Assembly: GCF_012933365.1 (NCBI RefSeq)
Contig: NZ_JABBVZ010000006.1
Span: 26,791-90,790, forward strand
DNA length: 64,000 nucleotides
Source of the DNA: Sulfobacillus harzensis
Lineage (GTDB): Bacteria; Bacillota; Sulfobacillia; Sulfobacillales; Sulfobacillaceae
Direction: 5' to 3'
The translations under genes were made by a program, and so were the position numbers. Shown one piece after another: positions 49,045 to 57,967 of this stretch. Positions within the stretch are counted from its first letter, which is position 1. The number at the start of each line of letters is the position of its first letter. Under the pieces are notes generated by a model. That model did no database searches, had not been told where the DNA came from, and worked only from the letters and a program-made list of their open reading frames with translations.

Positions 49045-50220
49045 ATGATCTTGCCCTCTTTCGTCCGTCGGAAAGGGGGATTTTTGTTGGACTACATCAC
49101 CGCAGGGTACCGTGTGCCCTGGGACGACAACTTGGCCAAAAAAGCCGAGGCCATCGCGGTGGGTATGACGGTAGGCTCATGGACGGACCTTCCCGACACC
49201 AAGAAGCCTCATCTTCGCCGTTTTCTGGGCGAGGCGGGGGCTATTCGCCACGACGGCGAGAGCGGCGTGTTTGAAATCCGGTACCCGGTGGATAACGTCA
49301 AGCCCTCCATTAGCTCACTCTTAACCGTTATGTTTGGAAAATTGTCGTTGGACGGCCAAATTCGGTTGGAGTCGCTGGATCTGCCCGCATCCTACACGCG
49401 AAATTTCTCGGGTCCGGCTTTGGGCATCCCCGGAATCCGGAAAAAGCTCGCGGTCCGGGGCCGCCCGCTGGTCATGTCCATTTTTAAAAGTGAAAATGGC
49501 CGCACACTGTCGGAGTTCCGGGAAGCCTTTGAGGAGCAAATTGGCGGTGGCGTGGACTTAGTCAAGGACGACGAGATTTTTATGGCCGATGAGGCGGCGC
49601 CGCTTCGCGATCGGATTCTGGCCGCGGAAGAAGGTCTGGCTCGGCGCGAAGCACATACCGGACAAAAGGGATTTTATATTCCCGTATTAAGCGGAACCCC
49701 GAAAGAGGTGCTCGTTCAGGCAGAAGAAGCGGCTGAAGCCGGAGCCAAGGGATTCCTCATTGCCGCCTATACCCTCGGATTAGACATCTTAAGCGACCTG
49801 CAGGCGGTGGCTCCCGGTGCCCTTTTGGTGCTGCATCCCGCATTTTCCGGCGGTCAAGTCGCATCGCCGAGTTACGGTATTCATCCCGCCTTGTACTTAG
49901 GCCTTTTGCCTCGCCTGGCCGGTGCTGACGTGGTACTCTATCCCTCACCCTATGGGTCGGTCGCCATGCCGCGAGACGAATCGCTTAAAGTGGCCCAGGA
50001 ACTGAGAACCCCAGCGGTCCAAGCTCCTGCGCTTCCAGGACCTTCGGCGGGCATTCACGTGGGTATCTTGCCCCAGCTCTTTCGCGACTTTGGATCCGAC
50101 GTGATTATTAATGCCGGCGGCGCTGTTCACGGCCATCCCGAAGGAACCCGGGCGGGCGCCCAGGCGCTTCGAGATGCCGCTGATCGGTATCAGGACATCA
50201 TCGGGGAGGTGACATTATGA
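49045..50220 (+). CDS. mtnW: 2,3-diketo-5-methylthiopentyl-1-phosphate enolase (RuBisCO-like)
   Basis: A 391-residue RuBisCO-like protein that enolises the diketone in methionine salvage. GGGVDLVKDDEIFMADEAAP carries the carbamylated lysine and magnesium ligands of form IV RuBisCO. YTRNFSGPALGIPGIRKKL and DVIINAGGAVHGHPEGTRAG are close to Bacillus MtnW. Bacillus-like enolase activity rather than carboxylation is expected. I place the start at the ATG at 49045, with GAGAGG five bases upstream. The ATG at 49030 lies inside the P1 helix of the riboswitch and is unlikely to be the start. Confidence 0.92.
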   Translation: MILPSFVRRKGGFLLDYITAGYRVPWDDNLAKKAEAIAVGMTVGSWTDLPDTKKPHLRRFLGEAGAIRHDGESGVFEIRYPVDNVKPSISSLLTVMFGKLSLDGQIRLESLDLPASYTRNFSGPALGIPGIRKKLAVRGRPLVMSIFKSENGRTLSEFREAFEEQIGGGVDLVKDDEIFMADEAAPLRDRILAAEEGLARREAHTGQKGFYIPVLSGTPKEVLVQAEEAAEAGAKGFLIAAYTLGLDILSDLQAVAPGALLVLHPAFSGGQVASPSYGIHPALYLGLLPRLAGADVVLYPSPYGSVAMPRDESLKVAQELRTPAVQAPALPGPSAGIHVGILPQLFRDFGSDVIINAGGAVHGHPEGTRAGAQALRDAADRYQDIIGEVTL

Positions 50221-50885
50221 GCGTACCGTTTGTGGTGGTCTCTGACTTTGACGGAACCATTACCGAACGTGATTTGGTTGTCGCACTCACCACACGGTTC
50301 AACCCTGCCAACCAAACCGTGGTGGACCAAATCAACGCGCGCCAATTGCACTTGAAAGAGGGCTTGGAAATTCTCTTTCAAACGTTGCCGAGCGCCGATC
50401 GCAGCACGTACGAAAGCTTTTTGCGGAACGAAGCCATCTTTCGGACTGGGTTTCACCGCTTTGAGCGCCTTCTAGAGGACGCCCGCATCCCGTTCTACAT
50501 CGTATCCAACGGACTGGACTTCATGTTGAACGCCGTGCTTGGAGAGAACAGTCCCCATGCCGTACGGATGGCCAATCAGGCGCGCTTTGACGGGGAGGTC
50601 ATTCAAATTGGGTGGCAGTACCCCTGCACACCCCCCTGCCCCGGCGGCTGTGGTCTATGCAAACACGCCGTGGTGGAAGAACTCCGACGGCGGTATCAGG
50701 CTCCGGTCGTGTTCATTGGCGACGGGGTGACGGATTTCAACGGTGCCCTCCACGCCGATACCGTGTTTGCCAGAAGCCGTCTCGCGGATTTTCTGGAGCA
50801 AGCGGGGAAACCGTATATCCCGTTTGACAGCTTTGACGACATCATGACTCAGCTCTTTGTCCCCGTCGAGGGAGGTGCCTCATGA
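50217..50885 (+). CDS. mtnX: 2-hydroxy-3-keto-5-methylthiopentenyl-1-phosphate phosphatase
   Basis: A 222-residue HAD-family phosphatase acting after MtnW in the salvage route. The N-terminal VVVSDFDGTITERDLVV is motif I with the nucleophilic aspartate. FIGDGVTDFNGALHADTVFA is motif IV, and PPCPGGCGLCKHAVV is a cysteine-rich insert common in MtnX. Its ATG overlaps the mtnW stop in ATGA, and the mtnB start overlaps its own stop in the same way, so the three are tightly coupled. Confidence 0.92.
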   Translation: MSVPFVVVSDFDGTITERDLVVALTTRFNPANQTVVDQINARQLHLKEGLEILFQTLPSADRSTYESFLRNEAIFRTGFHRFERLLEDARIPFYIVSNGLDFMLNAVLGENSPHAVRMANQARFDGEVIQIGWQYPCTPPCPGGCGLCKHAVVEELRRRYQAPVVFIGDGVTDFNGALHADTVFARSRLADFLEQAGKPYIPFDSFDDIMTQLFVPVEGGAS

Positions 50886-51517
50886 GCGACTTTGAACGGC
50901 GGACCGTCGACACCCTCATTGGCGTTGCCGGCGAACTCGCGACACGCGGATGGCTTCGCGCCACATCCGGAAACCTCTCGGTCAAGGACCCGGACTCCGG
51001 CCGGATTTATATCACCCGCAGCGGCTCCGACAAGCAGCGGCTGACCCCTGCCGACGTGCTGACGTTGTCCGCCGAAGGGAATATCCTGGCCGGCGTTGGC
51101 AAGCCTTCGTTCGAGACGCCCGTGCATCTCGCCATCTATCGGCACACCTCGTCCGGCGCCGTCTTTCACGTTCATACCGTGTATAACAATTTGGTAAGTC
51201 GATATGCCGACGATATGGGTGTGCGTTTTCACGATCACGAGATGCTAAAGGCGCTGGGACATTGGCAAGAAGACGCCGCGGTAACCCTCCCGGTGGTGCC
51301 CAACTTCGCCCACATTCCCCAATTGGCGGAGGCGGTGGCCCAAGCCGTGAATCCCAGAGTACCCGCCGTATTGTTGAAGAAACATGGCATCTATGCCTTC
51401 GGCGAGACAGCTGATGCCGCATTGCGCCATCTGGAAGCCTTCGAGTTTCTATTTGAATGGCTCTGTCTGGATCGCTTAAGCGAAGCGGCGGCCAGACACC
51501 CTGTGACACTTTCCTAA
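50882..51517 (+). CDS. mtnB: Methylthioribulose-1-phosphate dehydratase
   Basis: A 211-residue class II aldolase-fold dehydratase that produces the diketone substrate of MtnW. WLRATSGNLSVKDPDSGRIY is the family phosphate loop, KPSFETPVHLAIYR carries the catalytic glutamate, AVFHVHTVYNN gives two zinc histidines and LLKKHGIYAFG the third. Length and motif order fit MtnB rather than fuculose aldolase. The ATG follows GAGGGAGGTGCCTC and overlaps mtnX by four bases. Confidence 0.93.
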   Translation: MSDFERRTVDTLIGVAGELATRGWLRATSGNLSVKDPDSGRIYITRSGSDKQRLTPADVLTLSAEGNILAGVGKPSFETPVHLAIYRHTSSGAVFHVHTVYNNLVSRYADDMGVRFHDHEMLKALGHWQEDAAVTLPVVPNFAHIPQLAEAVAQAVNPRVPAVLLKKHGIYAFGETADAALRHLEAFEFLFEWLCLDRLSEAAARHPVTLS

Positions 51518-51543
51518 CTCCAATTCTGAAAAGAGGTTATGAC

Positions 51544-52086
51544 ATGGCTCACATTTATGATCAAACCCATCAGCGCACCATCCCCCAAGAAGATCAAATC
51601 GCATATTTGCGCGACCATGGCATCCACTACGAATTTTGGCCGGTCGATGCCGTTCCCGAGGCTCTGCGGCGCCAAAGTGGGCTGTCCGAGGCTGAACAAC
51701 AGCAAGTATTGGACGCGTTTAAGAGCCACCTGTCCCGGCTCGCGGAGCAATTCGGCTATATCTCCCATGACCTGATTGTATTGAACCCGGAAAGCACTCC
51801 CAACTTGGAAGAACTTTTGACGAACTTCGAGCGGGTCCATTGCCATACCGAAGATGAGGTGCGTTTCATTGTGGACGGAGAAGGTGTCTTTACACTGACC
51901 CGAAATGGCGATACCTTCAGTGTTACCGTCACGCCGGGCGACCTGATTTCAGTGCCGGCCGGCACGGAACATTACTTTACGCTCACGGATCGCCGAAACG
52001 TCAAGGCGATTCGACTCTTTCAAACCAAGGAGGGCTGGATCGCCATTTACAGCGACCAGCCTAATGCCGTTCATGAAGCCCGCTGA
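51544..52086 (+). CDS. mtnD: Acireductone dioxygenase
   Basis: A 180-residue cupin that converts acireductone to the keto acid and formate, using iron. The metal ligands are in FERVHCHTEDEVRFIVDGEG (HxH and E), and the fourth histidine is in SVPAGTEHYFTL. Nickel would give the off-pathway reaction. The ATG at 51544 follows AAGAGGTTATGAC. The upstream open frame to 51457 lies inside mtnB and is not conserved. The last 14 bases overlap the start of the aminotransferase gene. Confidence 0.94.
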   Translation: MAHIYDQTHQRTIPQEDQIAYLRDHGIHYEFWPVDAVPEALRRQSGLSEAEQQQVLDAFKSHLSRLAEQFGYISHDLIVLNPESTPNLEELLTNFERVHCHTEDEVRFIVDGEGVFTLTRNGDTFSVTVTPGDLISVPAGTEHYFTLTDRRNVKAIRLFQTKEGWIAIYSDQPNAVHEAR

Positions 52087-53224
52087 CCGCATCGGGCGTT
52101 TGCCGCATCAGTTGTTCGCGGCCTTGGTCGAACAGGTAGAGGCCAAACGCCAGCAAGGAATTGACGTCATCAACTTAGGGCAAGGGAATCCCGACGGGCC
52201 CACCCCGCCCCATATCGTCGAAGCGCTGCGAGAAGCCGCGGGCAATCCGCGGTACCAGCGCTACATTTCCTTCCGCGGGCTCACCTCGTTGAAGGAAGCC
52301 GTCGCCGAATGGTATTGGACCCATCATCAAGTCCGGCTGGATCCGCTCCGCGAAGTTGCCATTTTAATCGGCAGCAAGATCGGGCTTGAAGAAATCTCGC
52401 TGGCGCTCGTCAACCGCGGCGATCGGGTGCTGGCGCCCGATCCCGGATATCCCGATTATCTGTCGGGAATTGCTCTAGCAGGTGGAGAATTAGTCCCGTG
52501 GCCGCTCCTGGCCGAACATCAGTTCTTGCCGGATTTGACCGTGTGGCCGGACCGCATTCGCCTGGCGTTTCTCAACTATCCCAACAACCCCACGGGAGCG
52601 ACAGCCCCGGCGCCCTTCTATGACGCCGCCATCGCCCAGGCACTCCGGCACGGCACCATATTGGCCCACGACTTGGCCTATGGCGACATTGTTTTTGATG
52701 GCAAGAAATCCGTGAGCCTGTTGAGCCGACCTGGCGGCAAGAAAGCGGGTATCGAGTTCACCACCCTGTCCAAGTCCTACAACATGGCCGGATGGCGAAT
52801 CGGCTTCGCCGCCGGCAACGCCGAGATTATCGGATATCTGGAACTCTTGCAGGACCACCTGAATTGCAGCCAATGGGGTGCAATTCAAGAGGCGGGACGA
52901 GCCGCTCTCTTGGGTCCTCAAGATTCCGTGCTAGCACTGAGGGCGGAGTATCAATCCCGGCGCGATGCCTTTATTAATAAGGCTGCACGGGCGGGCTGGA
53001 AAATACCAAAAAGCCAGGGGTCCATCTTCCTCTGGTGTCCGGTGCCCGCCACGCAGACGGCGCTGAAATGGGCCGAGACCTTTTTGGAAGCATCGGGCGT
53101 TGTCGTTGCGCCCGGAAGCGGCTTTGGTTCCCACGGCGAGGGATTTATCCGCATCGCTTTGACAGAGCCCATTCCCCGATTAGAAGAAGCCGCCCAGCGC
53201 ATGGCGTCGGTTATGGCGGGATAA
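52073..53224 (+). CDS. mtnE: Aminotransferase, methionine salvage (MtnE-type)
   Basis: A 383-residue class I/II PLP aminotransferase that would finish the pathway by converting ketomethylthiobutyrate to methionine. Clear signatures are INLGQGNPDGPTPPHIVEAL, RLAFLNYPNNPTGATAPAPF, FTTLSKSYNMAGWRIGFAAG with the Schiff-base lysine in LSKSYN, and GIALAGGELVPWPLL. The ATG at 52073 gives the family-typical MKPADRIGRLPHQLF. Another ATG nine bases upstream is possible, and neither has a good ribosome site, so translational coupling to mtnD is probable. Assignment to MtnE rests on context. Confidence 0.82.
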   Translation: MKPADRIGRLPHQLFAALVEQVEAKRQQGIDVINLGQGNPDGPTPPHIVEALREAAGNPRYQRYISFRGLTSLKEAVAEWYWTHHQVRLDPLREVAILIGSKIGLEEISLALVNRGDRVLAPDPGYPDYLSGIALAGGELVPWPLLAEHQFLPDLTVWPDRIRLAFLNYPNNPTGATAPAPFYDAAIAQALRHGTILAHDLAYGDIVFDGKKSVSLLSRPGGKKAGIEFTTLSKSYNMAGWRIGFAAGNAEIIGYLELLQDHLNCSQWGAIQEAGRAALLGPQDSVLALRAEYQSRRDAFINKAARAGWKIPKSQGSIFLWCPVPATQTALKWAETFLEASGVVVAPGSGFGSHGEGFIRIALTEPIPRLEEAAQRMASVMAG

Positions 53225-53275
53225 TTCGAACCGGAAAGGCTCCGTAAAATAGTCTTGAGGGCCTAAACAACCCCG

Positions 53276-53309
53276 GCTGCCCACCCCAAAACAATGACGG
53301 GTGGGCAGC
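53276..53309 (+). terminator. Hairpin at end of methionine salvage operon
   Basis: GCTGCCCACC at 53276-53285 and GGTGGGCAGC at 53300-53309 form a perfect ten-pair stem. The tail is CGCGTTAATG, without a proper T run, so this may be a factor-assisted or weak terminator. Confidence 0.6.
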
Positions 53310-53393
53310 GCGCGTTAATGAGTCTCCGGAAAGATGACACCACTTGTCCGTCGTATGTCACCCTCCTGAAATATGAACCGCTCTTTCGCAAAG

Positions 53394-53422
53394 ATGTCAG
53401 AATCCCACGATTGGGGTATAAT
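53394..53422 (+). promoter_or_regulatory. Promoter of first osmoprotectant ABC operon
   Basis: TATAAT at 53417-53422 is a consensus -10. ATGTCA at 53394-53399 is a partial -35 with 17-base spacing. The c-di-AMP riboswitch starts about 70 bases downstream. Confidence 0.7.
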
Positions 53423-53493
53423 AGCGTCAATGCGGAGTTTCCGTCCGCCGATTATTTAGCGTTGTTTTGAATCCAATTGAATAGAATTGAAAG

Positions 53494-53623
53494 AACGCCG
53501 AGCTGCTCCTACAGGAGCAGACGGGGGAATTTTTGGTCTCCACGTGTGGGGACCTTGGGGCGAATGCAGGAATGCAGGGGCGATCTCAGCGTCCCAGTCC
53601 GACAACTAACCTCGCAGGCGTGC
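53494..53623 (+). ncRNA. c-di-AMP riboswitch (ydaO/yuaA class)
   Basis: The aptamer is enclosed by AACGCC at 53494-53499 and GGCGT at 53617-53621. The conserved strings ACGGGGGAATTTTTGG, GACCTTGGGGCGAATG, the CCGACAACTAACCTCGCAGG block and the loop sequences between them match the ydaO motif core. This class turns genes off when c-di-AMP is bound and typically regulates osmolyte and potassium transport. The expression platform runs from 53624 to 53716 and holds a long segment complementary to the aptamer, then a small hairpin (CCTATTC and GAATAGG) just before the start codon. Confidence 0.88.
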
Positions 53624-53670
53624 TGGGTAGGATTGATACCTCCCTCCCCTTCACGGCAGTGAACTTTTTA

Positions 53671-53716
53671 CATTCGCGCCCAAGGTCCCCCTATTCCTAT
53701 GAATAGGCGGTGAACC
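53671..53716 (+). promoter_or_regulatory. Expression platform with strand complementary to the aptamer
   Basis: CATTCGCGCCCAAGGTCCCC at 53671-53690 is complementary, with one extra base, to GGGGACCTTGGGGCGAATG at 53548-53566 inside the aptamer. The hairpin of CCTATTC and GAATAGG lies next, adjoining the weak ribosome site AGGCGGTG of the first gene. Confidence 0.75.
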
Positions 53717-54898
53717 ATGGAAGATCTTGCCCTACGATTTGACAACATCGGGAAAGTCTATCCCGATGGAACCCGCGCCGTCTCGGGATTTACCCTTGAC
53801 ATTCGACGCGGTGAATTCATTGTGTTGATTGGTCCATCCGGATGCGGCAAGACAACCACCTTGCGAGTGATAAACCGGCTCATTGAGCCCAGCTCCGGCA
53901 CTATTTTCATTGATGGCCGTGACTTCCGGCAAATTCGGCCCGTCGAACTGCGACGGCGCTTGGGCTATGTCATCCAGCGCATTGGCCTGATGCCGCATTT
54001 AACCATTCAGGACAACATCACCTTTGTTCCCCGACTCAACCGGGTGCCAGCTGCCGCGCGGCGCACGCGGGCAACGGAACTATTGGAAATGGTGGGGCTG
54101 GACCCCGCCCAATATCTTGACCGCTACCCCGCAGAGCTGAGCGGCGGACAACAGCAGCGCATTGGCGTTCTACGGGCGCTCGCCCACGATCCGGACATCA
54201 TTCTCATGGATGAGCCGTTTGGTGCCCTCGACCCCTTGATGCGCGATCAGTTGCAAGACGAGCTTAAAAAATTGCAGCGCACTGTCGCGAAAACCATCAT
54301 TTTTGTCACCCACGACATGGATGAGGCGCTGACCATGGCAGACCGCATTGTGCTCATGAAGGAGGGCGAAATCGTGCAAGTCGGAACGCCAGAAGAGATG
54401 TTGCGCCACCCCAAGGATGCCTTCGTGTCCCAGTTTATTGGGCGTCATCGTATGCTTCGCCAAGCCAGTGAGGTAGCGGTGGGCGAAGTGATGTTGAAGA
54501 ACCCGGTGACGGGAAGCCACTCCATGGGCATAGCCCAGTCGTTGGAACTCATGCGGCGTAGACGGGTGGACAGCATACTGGTCACCGACTCGGAGGGACG
54601 GCTCCTTGGGGTGTTGGGGTTGGCCCAAGTACAAAGCGCCATCACCGAGGACCGTCGGTGCACGGCCGAAGAATTGGCAGCCAAGGAACCGGCGCTCAGT
54701 CCCCAAGATCCCGTGCTGGAAGCCATGCATCGCATGCTGGCAGAACAGCGTTCAAGTGTTCCCGTGGTAGATGATCAGGGCCGGGCCATTGGCCTGGTCA
54801 CGCAAGGCACCTTAGCCGGCCTTTTGGGCGACGCCCTTAAAGTCGCGCATGAAGCGGAACCCGAGCCGACACCAAGATCGCTCCACAAGCTCGCATAG
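53717..54898 (+). CDS. opuCA: Osmoprotectant ABC ATPase with CBS domains (OpuCA-like)
   Basis: A 393-residue ATPase of a glycine betaine/carnitine/choline importer. Walker A is GPSGCGKTTTLR, the signature LSGGQQQRIGVLRAL and Walker B IILMDEPFGALDPL. Two CBS repeats occupy about residues 255-375 (AQSLELMRRRRVDSILVTD, then AMHRMLAEQRSSVPVVDD), a likely site for ionic-strength or nucleotide sensing. The riboswitch upstream makes c-di-AMP control probable at the mRNA level. The ATG at 53717 has only AGGCGGTG ahead of it. Confidence 0.92.
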   Translation: MEDLALRFDNIGKVYPDGTRAVSGFTLDIRRGEFIVLIGPSGCGKTTTLRVINRLIEPSSGTIFIDGRDFRQIRPVELRRRLGYVIQRIGLMPHLTIQDNITFVPRLNRVPAAARRTRATELLEMVGLDPAQYLDRYPAELSGGQQQRIGVLRALAHDPDIILMDEPFGALDPLMRDQLQDELKKLQRTVAKTIIFVTHDMDEALTMADRIVLMKEGEIVQVGTPEEMLRHPKDAFVSQFIGRHRMLRQASEVAVGEVMLKNPVTGSHSMGIAQSLELMRRRRVDSILVTDSEGRLLGVLGLAQVQSAITEDRRCTAEELAAKEPALSPQDPVLEAMHRMLAEQRSSVPVVDDQGRAIGLVTQGTLAGLLGDALKVAHEAEPEPTPRSLHKLA

Positions 54899-54909
54899 GA
54901 GGGACGCGG

Positions 54910-55560
54910 ATGATATTTGTCCACACCTGGCAGTTCTTTTTATCGCATACCCAACAAGTCGTTCAGGCCACCGAACAGCAACTCTACTTAGTGGCCATCC
55001 CCATGATCCTGGCCATTGTCATCGCCATCCCGCTCACCATTTTGTCGACGCGCGTGAAGGCGCTCTATGGGCCGGTGATTTGGTTTGCCAATGCCATGCA
55101 AACCATCCCCAGCCTGGCTCTCCTTGCGCTGATGATCGCCATTGGCATGGGCATCGGAACGGTACCGGCCGTCATAGCGCTCTTCCTATACGCCCTCATG
55201 CCCATCGTCCGGAACACCTACGTAGGCATTCAAGGAGTGGATGACGGGGTCAAAGATGCTGCTCGCGGCATGGGCGTCACCACCTGGCAAATGCTCTTCA
55301 TCGTGGAGCTGCCGCTCGCCCTTCGCGTTATTATCGCGGGCGTCCGGTCCGCCTTGGTGGCCACCGTCGGATTCGCAACCCTAGCCTCCCTGATTGGAGC
55401 GGGTGGACTCGGCAACCTGATCATGGAAGGCATGGGCATGGCCAGCAACTCGATCGTCCTAGCCGGCACCGTCCCAGCAATTATCTTGGCCTTCTTGGCC
55501 GATGGCATTATGGGACTCATTGAGCGGGCGCTAACGCCACGGGGACTCAAAGTCAGCTGA
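54910..55560 (+). CDS. opuCB: Osmoprotectant ABC permease (OpuCB-like)
   Basis: A 216-residue permease of the BPD family with about five to six spans. IPLTILSTRVKALYG, and the EAA loop DGVKDAARGMGVTTWQML, then FIVELPLALRVIIAGVRSAL, match OpuCB/OpuCD. Only one permease gene is present where Bacillus opuC has two, so a homodimer is expected. It begins after TAGGAGGGACGCGG, 11 bases behind the ATPase gene. Confidence 0.9.
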   Translation: MIFVHTWQFFLSHTQQVVQATEQQLYLVAIPMILAIVIAIPLTILSTRVKALYGPVIWFANAMQTIPSLALLALMIAIGMGIGTVPAVIALFLYALMPIVRNTYVGIQGVDDGVKDAARGMGVTTWQMLFIVELPLALRVIIAGVRSALVATVGFATLASLIGAGGLGNLIMEGMGMASNSIVLAGTVPAIILAFLADGIMGLIERALTPRGLKVS

Positions 55561-55593
55561 AGCGAACCCCAAAAATGAGGAGGACATCCATTG

Positions 55594-56514
55594 ATGAAAC
55601 CACAAGCGAAATTAGGCACCGTTGTCGGCATTTCCGCACTGGCCGCAGTTCTTGCGGGGTGTGGCAGCGCCAGTGCCAGCGGCAAGGTCACCAGCATCAC
55701 CTTGGCCTCGCAGGACTTTTCAGAGCCACGTATTGACGAGTGGATTATTAAAGATTTGATTCAAGCTAAGACCCACCTTAACGTGAACATTAAGTACACG
55801 ACTGGCGCCTCGGGGCTGCTGCACAATTTAATGAAGGAAAATGCCATTCAGGGATATGTCGGGTATGATGGCACCGAATTCACGGGCCCGCTAGGACAAT
55901 CCTATACCGGCAAATGGCGAGGCCACCCCAATCAAGTCGCAGCTTACGTCCGTCAGCAGGAAGCGAAGCAGTGGGGATTCTGGGTGTCGCCGTCGCTGGG
56001 ATATCAAGATACCTATGCCTTAGGCGTGACCGAAGCGACCGCCAAAAAATATCATCTCACCACCGACTCCTCAGCTATCCCCTACGCGAAGAATTGGGTG
56101 ATCGCCACCGACCCCACCTTCCAAGAACGCCAAGGCGACGGATACGATGCCTGGATTAAAGCCTACGGGCTGCATTTCAAGGCTGCCAAGGCCATGGATT
56201 ACAGCCTAATGTACGAGGCCTTGGCCAAGGGCTCTGTACAGGCCGCCGTCGTTTATTCCACCGACGGCCGCTTAAAGAAGCTGCACGAGGTGCCACTTAA
56301 GGACAACAAGCACTTTTTCCCGCCATACCACGGCATTCTCATCCTTAATCAAAAGGTGGAACAAGAGTATCACCTGAACAAAGTGCTAGCACCGTTATGG
56401 GGACGAATTACCACCAAGGAGCAAACCAAACTGAATTATGAGGCCGATGTGCTCAAAGAAAGCCCGCAGCAAATTGCCAAGCAGTGGCTGAAAAGCCAAG
56501 GATTATTGAAGTAG
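55594..56514 (+). CDS. opuCC: Osmoprotectant ABC substrate-binding lipoprotein (OpuCC-like)
   Basis: A 306-residue binding lipoprotein with lipobox AAVLAGCGSAS. The mature part contains ITLASQDFSEPRIDEWIIKD and GYVGYDGTEFTGPLGQSYTG, with an aromatic-rich pocket (WGFWVSPSLGYQDTYAL) typical of betaine or carnitine binding proteins. AGGAGGACATCC lies upstream and either TTG at 55591 or ATG at 55594 could start it. It ends the operon. No clear terminator follows before the next operon. Confidence 0.88.
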   Translation: MKPQAKLGTVVGISALAAVLAGCGSASASGKVTSITLASQDFSEPRIDEWIIKDLIQAKTHLNVNIKYTTGASGLLHNLMKENAIQGYVGYDGTEFTGPLGQSYTGKWRGHPNQVAAYVRQQEAKQWGFWVSPSLGYQDTYALGVTEATAKKYHLTTDSSAIPYAKNWVIATDPTFQERQGDGYDAWIKAYGLHFKAAKAMDYSLMYEALAKGSVQAAVVYSTDGRLKKLHEVPLKDNKHFFPPYHGILILNQKVEQEYHLNKVLAPLWGRITTKEQTKLNYEADVLKESPQQIAKQWLKSQGLLK

Positions 56515-56752
56515 CGTGAGGTGGAAAAGGCCCCTTCCCAGCTGGCCATGGTGACGTAACCGTCGTCGGGTGAGGGTACGTGCACCTCGACCTTTGCCTT
56601 TATCTACCAGAGCGGCTTTGGAAAATACCGGCTGGTTCACATTTGGCAAACCTTTTGTCATAATTAATCTTACGTCGGCATACACATAAATTGGGGTCTG
56701 TAACCTTTGTGCGCGTGTTGGCGTCTTACTTTCGGGCTAAGGGAGGGGTTTT

Positions 56753-57967
56753 TTGAGTAGCGTCATCACAGCAGACCATGTCAACAAAATATTTGGTCCG
56801 CCAAAGGAAATTTCCCGGGCTCTCAGCATGATTCGAGACGGGGACTCGCGAAATCTCATTCGGGAACGGACAGGATGCTTAGTGGCGGTGCGGGACGTTT
56901 CCATCGCCATTAATCCTGGAGAGTTGTTTGTCCTAATGGGGCTCTCGGGCAGTGGCAAATCCACTTTTTTGCGTTGCCTCAATGCCATTATTCCCGCGAC
57001 CAGCGGAACCATCACCATTGCCGGAACCCCACTGAATCCCAACGATCAGCGAGCGCTGACGCGTCTGCGCCGTCAACACATGACCATGGTTTTTCAACAT
57101 TTTGGCCTTTTGCCGCATCGTACCGTCCGTGACAACGTCGGCTTTGGCCTTGAAATTCAAGGACAATCTCCGGATCAACGGCAACAAGCTGTCCTGGAGG
57201 CCCTAGAGCGCGTTGGACTTCAAGAGTGGGCCAATGCAAAGCCCAGTGAACTCTCCGGCGGGATGCAGCAGCGCGTAGGTATAGCGCGGGCTTTAGCCAC
57301 CGGCGCGCCCATCATGTTGATGGACGAACCCTTTAGCGCCTTAGACCCCCTCATTCGCCGCGAGATGCAGGATGAGCTGTTGCGTCTGCAGCGGGATTTG
57401 GGGCAAACCATTGTCTTTGTCACCCACGACCTCAATGAGGCCATGAAACTGGGAGACCGAATCGGCATCATGCGAGAAGGCGAGCTGGTTCAGGTTGGCA
57501 CAGCGGAAGAAATCCTCTCGTGCCCGGCCGACGACTACGTCGCACAGTTTGTCGAAGACATTGACCGCGGACGGGCGCTGACGGCGTCGGCCATCATGCG
57601 CAAACCCGATCCGCTCTCTGTAAACATGGGTCCCCGCAGCGCTGTGCGGCAAATGCGGCAAGCAGGGCTTTCATCAGCCTTCGTGGTAGACCGGAACAAC
57701 CGCTTGGTTGGCATTTTGCGCGTCGACCATGCTGCTAGGGCTTTGGATCAAGGTCTTGACTCGATCCGAACCTTGACGGACAGCAATGTGCTCACTGTGG
57801 CGCCAGAGGACCCGGTGGTGGACGTCGCTCGGGGCGTGGCCACGGAACGGGTTCCGGCGGCCGTCGTGGACAGCGATCGCAAATTGCTGGGATTGGTCAC
57901 TTGGGTGGACATTGTTGCCACCGTAGGTGGCCTGCCCGTCCAAGAAGCCGTTGGGGGTGAGGGCTGA
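56753..57967 (+). CDS. opuAA: Glycine betaine ABC ATPase with CBS domains (OpuAA/ProV-like)
   Basis: A 404-residue ATPase of the OpuA/ProU type. The N-terminal ADHVNKIFGPPKEISRALSM helix is diagnostic for ProV. Walker A is GLSGSGKSTFLR, the signature LSGGMQQRVGIARAL and Walker B IMLMDEPFSALDPL, and two CBS repeats lie at about 280-400. The TTG start at 56753 follows AAGGGAGGGGTTTT. A 238-base gap separates it from the opuC-like operon. TTGTCA at 56655-56660 is the only promoter-like hexamer I saw there. Confidence 0.92.
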   Translation: MSSVITADHVNKIFGPPKEISRALSMIRDGDSRNLIRERTGCLVAVRDVSIAINPGELFVLMGLSGSGKSTFLRCLNAIIPATSGTITIAGTPLNPNDQRALTRLRRQHMTMVFQHFGLLPHRTVRDNVGFGLEIQGQSPDQRQQAVLEALERVGLQEWANAKPSELSGGMQQRVGIARALATGAPIMLMDEPFSALDPLIRREMQDELLRLQRDLGQTIVFVTHDLNEAMKLGDRIGIMREGELVQVGTAEEILSCPADDYVAQFVEDIDRGRALTASAIMRKPDPLSVNMGPRSAVRQMRQAGLSSAFVVDRNNRLVGILRVDHAARALDQGLDSIRTLTDSNVLTVAPEDPVVDVARGVATERVPAAVVDSDRKLLGLVTWVDIVATVGGLPVQEAVGGEG

